Shown: positions 1 to 5,350 of the stretch, one piece after another
Layout: every line of letters begins with the position of its first letter
Position numbering within the stretch: the stretch's first letter is position 1
Origin: JBHIYN01 sp041984235
Lineage (GTDB): Bacteria > Pseudomonadota > Gammaproteobacteria > Ga0077536
Assembly: GCA_041984235.1 (NCBI GenBank)
Contig: JBHIYN010000033.1
Span: 1-10,092 of the forward strand
Reading direction: 5' to 3'
Length of the DNA stretch: 10,092 nt
Translations under genes and position numbers: made by a program
The notes under the pieces: model-generated
What the model saw: only the letters and a program-made list of their open reading frames with translations
Told to the model about the DNA's origin: nothing
Databases searched by the model: none

Positions 1-158
1 GGCCGGCGAATGCGCGGCACCGCCTCCATCTCCGCCACCGTGCGAAAGCGTTTCATGCCGATCGGCATCGCCTTCAGGCGCAGGTAGCGGTACAGGCCCT
101 CGACCAGGGCGGCGTAGTCGTAGTCGCGGGTATCACCCCAGCAGTTGGCTTCGGCCAT
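1..158 (-). CDS. DUF169 domain protein, N-terminal fragment (cut by window edge)
   Basis: The first 52 codons of a minus-strand gene are present and the rest lies beyond base 1. The peptide begins MAEANCWGDTRDYDYAALVE and continues through a Y-R-Y-L-R-L-K stretch, then P-I-G-M-K-R-F and E-A-V-P-R-I-R-R. This matches what I recall of the N-terminus of proteobacterial DUF169 proteins, a family of unknown biochemical function sometimes found beside redox or acyl-CoA genes. The ATG at 158-156 is preferred because GAGGGGAG (176-169 on the minus strand) lies 10 bases upstream. An in-frame ATG at 197-195 would add 13 residues but shows no ribosome binding site. The gene diverges from the enoyl-CoA hydratase across a 108-base spacer. 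Family assignment rests on memory of the N-terminal pattern only. Confidence 0.62.
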   Translation of the reverse strand, partial: MAEANCWGDTRDYDYAALVEGLYRYLRLKAMPIGMKRFRTVAEMEAVPRIRR

Positions 159-190
159 CGGCGTCTTACTCCCCTCGTCGCGCCTCGTCG

Positions 191-208
191 CGGCCATGGC
201 TATGGCCG
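191..208. promoter_or_regulatory. Hyphenated palindrome in the divergent spacer, possible operator
   Basis: CGGCCAT-GGCT-ATGGCCG is a perfect 7-bp inverted repeat with a 4-base centre, lying between the DUF169-type start and the enoyl-CoA hydratase start. A weak -10-like TATCTT follows at 224-229, without a convincing -35. The position suits a regulator acting on both genes, but nothing else supports it and GC-rich DNA yields such palindromes by chance. Confidence 0.25.
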
Positions 209-266
209 GCCCGGCAAAGGCGCTATCTTGGCGCACCATATGATCCACGCCTGAGGGAGGGCAAGC

Positions 267-1070
267 ATGGGCAAGGTCGAATGCAGCATCGATGACGGAA
301 TCGCGACCATCACGTTCACCAATCCGCCGAAGGGCTTCCTGACCAGTGACATGGTCGACCAGCTCGGCGGCATCCTGAAGAAGATCGAAGCCGAGGACGC
401 GGCCCGAGTGATCGTCTTCACCGGCGGCCTGCCGGACGTCTTCATCCGCCATTTCTCGGTCGAGGAGATCATCGAGATGACCGCGGCGCTGAAGGCGCGC
501 CGCGCGAAGGGCCTGCCCGACCCGCGTTTCGCGCACACCGCGCTGCGCCAGGTGTGGGAGGACATCGACAACTGCCGCATCCCGACCATCGCCGCGATCA
601 ACGGCTATTGCGGCGGTGGCGGCTGCGAGCTCGCGCTGGCCTGCGACATCCGGCTCGCCGGGCCCGGCGATTACACCATCGGCCAGATGGAGATCCTGGT
701 CGGCATCCTGCCCGGTGCCGGCGGCACCACCCGCCTGGCGCGCCTGGTCGGCACCGGCAAGGCGCTGGAGTGGGTGCTGCGCGGCCGCACCTTCCACCCC
801 CAGGAGGCCGCCGCCGAAGGCCTGGTGCATCACTATGTCGAAGGCGACGTGCTCGCCGCCGCGCACGACATCGCGCGCGAGTTCCTCGACAAGCCGGCCG
901 CCGCGCTGTCCGCGATCAAGCAGGTGCTGCGCTCGAGCTGGGGCAAGACCACCAACGACGGCGTCGAGGAGGAAGGCGATCTCTTCGCCAACCTCATCGC
1001 CAGCGATGCGCGCGCGCTGGAAATGATGGAGGAGTACGTGGCCGGCGGCCACAAGCTGCAGAAGTTCTGA
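267..1070 (+). CDS. Enoyl-CoA hydratase/isomerase family protein
   Basis: A 267-residue crotonase-fold protein of the usual length for the family. Such enzymes add water to, or isomerise, the double bond of enoyl-CoA thioesters in the cytoplasm. The core runs from the A-I-N-G-Y region (110-114) through G-G-G-G-C-E-L-A-L-A-C-D (116-127) to I-G-Q-M-E-I-L-V-G-I-L-P-G-A-G-G-T (138-154). Glu121 and Glu142 align with the two catalytic glutamates of rat mitochondrial hydratase (Glu144 and Glu164), so hydratase activity is plausible. The first oxyanion-hole segment reads V-F-I-R-H-F-S (58-64) rather than the common A-A-G-A-D form, as in some family branches, so the substrate may differ from plain fatty enoyl-CoA. 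The ATG at 267 follows GAGGGAGG (253-260) by 6 bases. The gene appears monocistronic; its stop is 4 bases from the convergent phosphatase gene. Exact substrate unknown. Confidence 0.9.
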   Translation: MGKVECSIDDGIATITFTNPPKGFLTSDMVDQLGGILKKIEAEDAARVIVFTGGLPDVFIRHFSVEEIIEMTAALKARRAKGLPDPRFAHTALRQVWEDIDNCRIPTIAAINGYCGGGGCELALACDIRLAGPGDYTIGQMEILVGILPGAGGTTRLARLVGTGKALEWVLRGRTFHPQEAAAEGLVHHYVEGDVLAAAHDIAREFLDKPAAALSAIKQVLRSSWGKTTNDGVEEEGDLFANLIASDARALEMMEEYVAGGHKLQKF

Positions 1071-1074
1071 GCGC

Positions 1075-2217
1075 TCAGCGCGCCCGGCGCACCGCGAGCG
1101 CGGTCATGTCGTCGTGCTGGTCGGCGCCGGCGGTGAAAGCCGCCAGCGCCGCCTCCAGCGCCGAGATGAGCTGGCCGCTGGGCCCGGCGCAGTCCAGCGC
1201 ACCGGCCAGGCGCGCCTCGCCGAACTGGCGCCGCGACGGGTCCATCGCCTCGGTCACGCCGTCCGTGTACAGCACCAGTGCGGCGCCGGGCGCCAGCGCG
1301 AACGCGCTCTCGGCGTAATCGACGCCACTCAGGATTCCCATCACCGGACCGCCGGCACACTCGAAGATCCCCGGCCGGCCGCCGCCGTTGACGCTCAGCA
1401 AGGGTGGCGGATGGCCGGCGTTGGCCGCGCGCACTTCCCAGGACTCGGTGTCGATGACGGCGTAGAACACCGACACGAACATGCCCGGGATGTCGCGGCC
1501 GATGAGAAACTCGTTGACCTCGGCCAGGCACGCCCCCGGCGCCGCGCCGCTGCTGCCTACCGAGCGCAGCGCGGTGCTCGCGATCGCCATGTAGAAGGCC
1601 GCCGGCACACCCTTGCCGGAGACATCGGCGATCAGCGCCCCGACGCGATGGTCGTCGATCTCGAACAGGTCGTAGAAGTCGCCACCGATACCACGCGCCG
1701 GCCGCATCAGGCTGCCCATCTCGAGCTGCGCGCGCTGCGGCAGGCGCCGCGGCAGGATGCGCCGCTGCATGTCGGCCGCCATGTCGACCTCGCGCCTGAG
1801 CGCCATGTACGCGGCGCGCTCGTTCCAGCTCTGGCGGCGGCGTTCGACGCGCTGCATGACACGGCTGATGGTGTCGGCCAGCGAGGCGCCTTCCAGTGGT
1901 TTGACCAGCAGGTCGGCGGCGCCGTCGCCGACCGCCGCGCGCACCGGCTCGATGTTGCCGCCGGCGGTCAGCGCCACGCGCGGGATGCGCAGCGCGGGCG
2001 TCATCAGTTGCTGGAAGATGGAGAGGCCAGACACCGCGCCGCCGTCGATGCTGACGACGGCCAGGTCGAACGGCTCCGCGCCCTGCAGCAGCTCGAGTGC
2101 GAGCTCGTCGCTGGAGGCGTGTACGGCTTCGCAGGCGTCCGCCGGCGGGTGCGCCGCCAGGCAGGCTTCGAACATGTCGCCGGTGGCCGGATCGTCGTCG
2201 ATGACCAGGATGCGCAA
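1075..2217 (-). CDS. Response-regulator-type PP2C (SpoIIE/RsbU) serine phosphatase with degenerate receiver
   Basis: 380 residues. Residues 1-120 form a receiver-like domain with the acidic cluster D7-D8-D9, conserved T84 and K106-P107. The phosphoacceptor position is Ser56 (V-V-S-I-D-G-G), with an Asp two residues later. A helical linker (about 125-160, R-R-E-V-D-M-A-A-D-M-Q-R-R-I-L-P) leads to a PP2C/SpoIIE domain at about 165-380. All expected metal-binding acids are visible: G-G-D180-F-Y-D, A-D198-V-S-G-K-G, Y-T-D319-G and H-D369-D370-M-T. The phosphatase should therefore be active. Relatives dephosphorylate anti-anti-sigma (STAS) proteins in partner-switching pathways, but no STAS or anti-sigma kinase gene is in this window. 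The start is a TTG preceded by GGGGGAG at 9 bases; an in-frame stop lies close upstream, leaving no better start. It lies 33 bases after the SnoaL-like gene, so is probably co-transcribed. Confidence 0.9.
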   Translation of the reverse strand: MRILVIDDDPATGDMFEACLAAHPPADACEAVHASSDELALELLQGAEPFDLAVVSIDGGAVSGLSIFQQLMTPALRIPRVALTAGGNIEPVRAAVGDGAADLLVKPLEGASLADTISRVMQRVERRRQSWNERAAYMALRREVDMAADMQRRILPRRLPQRAQLEMGSLMRPARGIGGDFYDLFEIDDHRVGALIADVSGKGVPAAFYMAIASTALRSVGSSGAAPGACLAEVNEFLIGRDIPGMFVSVFYAVIDTESWEVRAANAGHPPPLLSVNGGGRPGIFECAGGPVMGILSGVDYAESAFALAPGAALVLYTDGVTEAMDPSRRQFGEARLAGALDCAGPSGQLISALEAALAAFTAGADQHDDMTALAVRRAR

Positions 2218-2226
2218 GGCGCTGTG

Positions 2227-2233
2227 CTCCCCC
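2227..2233 (-). promoter_or_regulatory. Ribosome binding site deciding a TTG start
   Basis: GGGGGAG on the minus strand, 9 bases before the TTG at 2217-2215. No ATG or GTG lies in frame between the upstream in-frame stop and this TTG, so the site fixes the start of the PP2C phosphatase. Confidence 0.6.
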
Positions 2234-2250
2234 GGGTGCTCGCGTGCGCG

Positions 2251-2751
2251 TCAGTCGCGCGACGCCGCGCCGGCCGGGCGTCCGGAGACCTCGCCCCACT
2301 CGCGCACCCGGCCGCTGACCTCGACGTGGTCGGACGGGTCTATGGTGCGATCCCAGCGCACGTTCCAGGCCCATTCGCCGTCGTTGGCGTGACCGTTCCA
2401 GACGTCGGTGATAAGGCCGTTCTTGACGCGGAAGATCTCGATGCTCGCGGTGCACAGGTAGCGGCCGTCGCGGGTGTAGCCGTTGGTCTCCCAGGCGGTC
2501 GTGACGTAAGGCCCCTCGCAGACCTCCAGCACGCTGTGGAAGCTGATGTCACTGAGACCGCGGCGATAGTAGCGCACGCGCTCCGTTAGCTCGGCGTTGC
2601 TGACCGTTTCGATCTTGCCGGGGTAATGGCGGCGATAGGGATCGGCGACGATCTCGGGTAACACGTCGAGGTTGCCGTCGCCCCAGATCTCCTTCTGGTA
2701 GCGTCGGAAGACGTCAAGCGGACGCGGGTGCTCGCTGGCGGCCATCGGCAT
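2251..2751 (-). CDS. SnoaL-like / NTF2-fold family protein
   Basis: About 166 residues, close to the size of SnoaL-like proteins (small cone-shaped alpha+beta barrels that include polyketide cyclases, hydratases, isomerases and many uncharacterised proteins). Visible family features are the N-terminal helix D-V-F-R-R-Y-Q-K-E-I-W-G-D-G-N-L-D-V-L (13-31), D-P-Y-R-R-H-Y-P (37-44), A-W-E-T-N-G (86-91) and the closing strands E-I-F-R-V-K-N-G-L-I-T-D-V-W-N (105-119), followed by a Trp-rich tail (W127, W129, W133). The reaction cannot be read from sequence. The start is uncertain: ATG at 2751 or 2745 gives a normal family N-terminus, while GTG at 2814 adds 21 residues. None has a clear ribosome binding site. 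It sits between the SDR gene upstream and the PP2C phosphatase downstream on the same strand, suggesting an SDR-SnoaL-phosphatase operon. Confidence 0.78.
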   Translation of the reverse strand: MPMAASEHPRPLDVFRRYQKEIWGDGNLDVLPEIVADPYRRHYPGKIETVSNAELTERVRYYRRGLSDISFHSVLEVCEGPYVTTAWETNGYTRDGRYLCTASIEIFRVKNGLITDVWNGHANDGEWAWNVRWDRTIDPSDHVEVSGRVREWGEVSGRPAGAASRD

Positions 2752-2874
2752 GATCGGGGTCGGGTTGTGGTCGCGCCGCACTGTGCCATGCAACGCCGGC
2801 GGCGTCCATGGCACGCCGCGCGCGAGTGGCCATGCCTGCGCACGACCTCCCGGACTCGGCGCGCGCGCCTGCGG

Positions 2875-3642
2875 TCAGTTGTTCCACCACGCGCGATCGG
2901 AATACGCGCGCAGATCGATCTCATGGGTCCAGGCCGAGCGATGCTGGTGCGCCAGGTGCCAGTAGGTCTCGGCCACCTGCGCCGGCAGGATGAGGCCGTC
3001 GGCCGACAGTCCCTTGCGCTCGCGCAACGCCTGGAAACGTTCCGCGCCGAGCATGCGCCCCAGCGTGTCCGGCGCATCGACCGCGCCGTCGATCAGCACG
3101 TGCACCACGTGCACGCCGCGCGGCGCGAACTCGGCGTTCAGCGACTGGCACAGCATACGCCGCCCGCCCATCGCCGCGGCGTGCGAATGCTGGCCGGCGT
3201 TACCGCGCACCGCGGCGGTCGCGGAGGTAACCAGCAGCGTGCCCCGCCCGCGTTCGGCCATGCGCGGCAACAGGGTGCGGGCGAGGCGGAACAGGCCGAA
3301 GGTCGCCAGCCGCCAGCCGAGCTCGAAGGCCTTGGGCGAGGTGTCCGCGAGGCTGCGATCGCCGATCTGGGCGCCAAGGTTGTAGACCGCGACGTCGATC
3401 GGCCCGGTACCGGTTTCGATGGTCTCGACCAGGTCCTCGATGCTGTGCTCTTCGACCGCGTTGAGCAGGTAGCCGGAGGCCGCACCGCCGTCCCTGCGGA
3501 TGGCCTCGACCAGGGCATCCAGGCCGGCCCGATCGCTGCGCCGGCACAGGCCGGCGTGGTAGCCCTCGCGCGCGAAGCGCCGGGCGACGTGGCCGCCGAT
3601 GCCGGCGCCGGCGCCGAGGACGAGACAGACGGGCTTTGACAT
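2875..3642 (-). CDS. Short-chain dehydrogenase/reductase family protein lacking the catalytic Tyr/Lys
   Basis: 255 residues, normal for a classical SDR. The Rossmann fold opens with V-L-G-A-G-A-G-I-G (8-15), the glycine-rich NAD(P)-binding motif. R34-R35 after the second strand would favour NADPH. Y-N-L-G (87-90) stands for the N-N-A-G motif and the catalytic-type Ser is S140 (L-V-T-S-A-T). Where Y-x3-K is expected the protein has H154-A-A-A-M158, followed by C-Q-S-L-N-A-E-F-A-P-R-G-V-H-V-V and H-V-L-I-D-G. The SDR branch with this ending often lacks the Tyr but, as I recall, keeps the Lys, so losing both is unusual. It may bind a nucleotide without normal SDR chemistry, or use a different proton relay. 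The ATG at 3642-3640 is chosen because it begins the Rossmann strand directly and follows GAGG (3652-3649) by 6 bases; more upstream codons would encode junk. First gene of the putative minus-strand operon. Confidence 0.85.
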   Translation of the reverse strand: MSKPVCLVLGAGAGIGGHVARRFAREGYHAGLCRRSDRAGLDALVEAIRRDGGAASGYLLNAVEEHSIEDLVETIETGTGPIDVAVYNLGAQIGDRSLADTSPKAFELGWRLATFGLFRLARTLLPRMAERGRGTLLVTSATAAVRGNAGQHSHAAAMGGRRMLCQSLNAEFAPRGVHVVHVLIDGAVDAPDTLGRMLGAERFQALRERKGLSADGLILPAQVAETYWHLAHQHRSAWTHEIDLRAYSDRAWWNN

Positions 3643-3913
3643 GGCGTGCCTCGGGGTGGGGTTCACGGTGAATGATATAGGTCGCGACGCGTCCCGGATG
3701 CCACCCGGCGGATGCTGGTGTTGCGGACGACAGCTCGCCAAGCGCGACAGAACGACATCGCCATGGCGCAGGCAGCGTCCCGGCGAACGCCAGGCAAAGA
3801 ACGGCAACGACCGATGCGGCCGCCCGGGACACCCCCGAGGAGGACCCGATGTGCCGGCGACCCGTGTCGGTCCGGTAGACTGCCCGTCCGTGCACCCCGT
3901 AGCCGACGCGACC
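3643..3913. promoter_or_regulatory. Divergent spacer between the SDR and MaoC-type genes
   Basis: 271 bases that must carry both divergent promoters. On the minus strand TATCAT (3677-3672) is a possible -10 about 30 bases before the SDR start, with no good -35. On the plus strand TAGACT (3875-3880) is a weak -10-like hexamer. The only strong signal is GAGGAGG before a 9-codon ORF at 3849. No convincing terminator or long repeat was seen. Confidence 0.3.
3849..3878 (+). CDS. Possible 9-residue leader peptide upstream of the MaoC-type gene
   Basis: ATG at 3849 lies 5 bases after a near-perfect Shine-Dalgarno GAGGAGG (3837-3843), the best one in this part of the window. The frame encodes MCRRPVSVR and stops with TAG at 3876-3878, 35 bases before the MaoC-type ATG, in a different frame from it. 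The downstream gene has no visible ribosome binding site of its own, so translation could be coupled to, or controlled by, this short ORF. It could instead be a chance signal. Confidence 0.3.
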   Translation: MCRRPVSVR

Positions 3914-4738
3914 ATGAATACACCTGCCCCGGTTGGCTTCGACAATGCCGCCTACGAAGATTTCGCACTCGAGGCCGGCTTCGAGTACCCCCGTGTCGGC
4001 GTCACCGTCAGCAAGCAGGAGCAACATCGCCTGCACGGCTGGTGCGAGATCCCCGCGCAGGTGTTCGGCGGCAGCGCGGACCCCGCACTCGTGAGCCGCC
4101 TGCCGATCGTGCTGCTCGCCCATACGGTGATCGCACAGCGGCCGCGTTGGGTGCCCGTGCATACGCTGCAACGCATTACGCAGGTGCGCGCGGTCGCGCT
4201 CGACGAGACGCTCGACCTCGCCGGTCACATCACGCGCTTCGAGCCCCATGCTCGCGGCGAGATCATGCACAGCCTGTGGCGTTACTTCGATGGCGAGGGC
4301 GCGTGCGTGTTCGAAGTCAGGCCACAGGCACTGCTGATCGATCCTGCCCGGTCAGGGACACCCGCCGGCCAGGCAGTGGCGAGCGATGCGCGTCAATGGC
4401 GTCTGCTCGGCACCAAGCAATGCACACCGGAGGCGACGCTGGGCTACTGCGAAGGCACGCGCAACCCGATCCACCTCGACCCCGAGGTCGCGCACAGCTT
4501 CGGCTTCCGCGCGCCCATCATCGCCGGCACCCAGACGATGAGCTACCTGCTGGAGCCTCTCTATCGCGAGCACACGCCACGGAGCTTCGATCTGAGCATC
4601 GGTTTTCTCCGCCCGGTATTCTGGGACGACGAGCTCGGGATCGAGGGGGAAACCGCCTCCGGCAGCCTGCGCCACGTCCGCGCCGTCAACGCCGCGGGCA
4701 AGACCGTGGCCGATTGCTCGATCGCAAGCTCGGCGTGA
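3914..4738 (+). CDS. MaoC-like double-hotdog acyl dehydratase family protein with altered catalytic motif
   Basis: 274 residues, fitting the two-hotdog acyl dehydratases of bacteria (about 270-290). The N-terminal hotdog covers about 15-145 (L-P-I-V-L-L-A-H, H-T-L-Q-R-I, then a strand-rich part). The C-terminal MaoC/(R)-hydratase-like hotdog begins near 160 with G-Y-C-E-G-T-R-N-P-I-H-L-D-P (177-190), G-F-R-A-P-I-I-A-G-T (197-206) and ends F-L-R-P-V-F (231-236). (R)-specific enoyl-CoA hydratases use the Asp and His of D-x-N-P-x-H: here His187 remains but the Asp position is Thr182, and the usual H-G after P-I is A-G. Hydratase activity is thus doubtful; acyl-CoA binding remains likely. The ATG at 3914 matches the expected N-terminus but lacks a good ribosome binding site; an in-frame GTG at 3890 is an alternative. 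It is followed after 54 bases by the ABM gene. Confidence 0.82.
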   Translation: MNTPAPVGFDNAAYEDFALEAGFEYPRVGVTVSKQEQHRLHGWCEIPAQVFGGSADPALVSRLPIVLLAHTVIAQRPRWVPVHTLQRITQVRAVALDETLDLAGHITRFEPHARGEIMHSLWRYFDGEGACVFEVRPQALLIDPARSGTPAGQAVASDARQWRLLGTKQCTPEATLGYCEGTRNPIHLDPEVAHSFGFRAPIIAGTQTMSYLLEPLYREHTPRSFDLSIGFLRPVFWDDELGIEGETASGSLRHVRAVNAAGKTVADCSIASSA

Positions 4739-4792
4739 TGAAGGTTACGTCACGGGCCAGGCGCCGCACAGACTCTCGCCAGGAATGAGCCC

Positions 4793-5101
4793 ATGTTGTT
4801 CGAAGTCGTACTGGAGTTGCACGTGAAGCCCGGGCAGTCCGCGGTCTTGAAGGACTGGTTGCGAGACAACCTTCCGCAGACCCAGGCGTACGACGGCTGT
4901 ATCTCGGTGCAGGCGCTCGAGCATGATCGCAATCCCGACCGCATCGTGCTGATCGGTGAGTGGGAAAGCCGCGCCCAGTGGGAAACGTACATCAAGTGGC
5001 GTGAGGACCGGGGTGACTTCGACACCCTCGCCCCGATGCTGGAAGACGCGCCCCGCTTCGAATGCTATCGACAGATCGGGGAATGGAAGAACGCCGTGTA
5101 G
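4793..5101 (+). CDS. ABM-domain (antibiotic biosynthesis monooxygenase-like, YgiN-type) protein
   Basis: 102 residues forming one dimeric alpha+beta barrel domain of the ABM type. The pattern is an opening strand F-E-V-V-L-E-L-H-V-K-P-G (3-14), a helix ending near D-N-L-P-Q-T, Y-D-G-C-I-S-V-Q-A-L (33-42), N-P-D-R-I-V-L-I-G-E-W-E-S (47-59) and A-Q-W-E-T-Y-I (61-67). Members include cofactor-free quinol or anthrone oxygenases, haem-degrading enzymes and many of unknown role; no residues here identify a substrate. The ATG at 4793 follows AGGA (4781-4784) by 8 bases. The 54-base gap from the MaoC-type stop and the same direction suggest a two-gene transcript. It converges with the flavoprotein gene across 249 bases. 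Confidence 0.8.
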   Translation: MLFEVVLELHVKPGQSAVLKDWLRDNLPQTQAYDGCISVQALEHDRNPDRIVLIGEWESRAQWETYIKWREDRGDFDTLAPMLEDAPRFECYRQIGEWKNAV

Positions 5102-5276
5102 CCGGCGCAGGTCGCACGCTGTGCGCCACTTCGGCGACGCCGAGAAGCTCAACGTGTCACCTGCACGACACAAGCGTGGTCATCATCGTTGCGCGAGTGC
5201 GGAAATTGATCCGGGATCGCGCAGCTGGCGATCTACGTCGCCGGGGTCGCCGTCACGCCGGAAGGCCGCTTCGGAA

Positions 5277-5291
5277 CCGGTTCAAAACCGG
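5277..5291. terminator. Small hairpin in the convergent spacer, possible bidirectional terminator
   Basis: CCGGTT-CAA-AACCGG, a 6-bp perfect stem with a 3-base loop, overlaps the 10-base palindrome GAACCGGTTC (5274-5283). It lies between the convergent ABM and flavoprotein genes, where transcription should end in both directions. There is no T-run on either side, so intrinsic termination is weakly supported. The rest of the 5102-5350 spacer shows nothing recognisable. Confidence 0.25.
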
Positions 5292-5350
5292 CGCGAGCGC
5301 GCTTTCGCGTCGGTCCCCGAACGAGGCGCCTCCCTGTTCCCGGCCGCGAC

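Noticed and set aside
833..2455. A 540-codon open frame on the minus strand across the hydratase end, the phosphatase and the SnoaL-like gene
   Set aside because: Its translation is an Arg/Ala/Gly-rich shadow with no domain, and it overlaps three well-supported genes in other frames; long empty frames are expected at this GC content.
3643..3945. Upstream extension of the SDR frame to a 356-residue protein
   Set aside because: The extra residues are low-quality spacer translation before the Rossmann strand, and a ribosome binding site supports the ATG at 3642.
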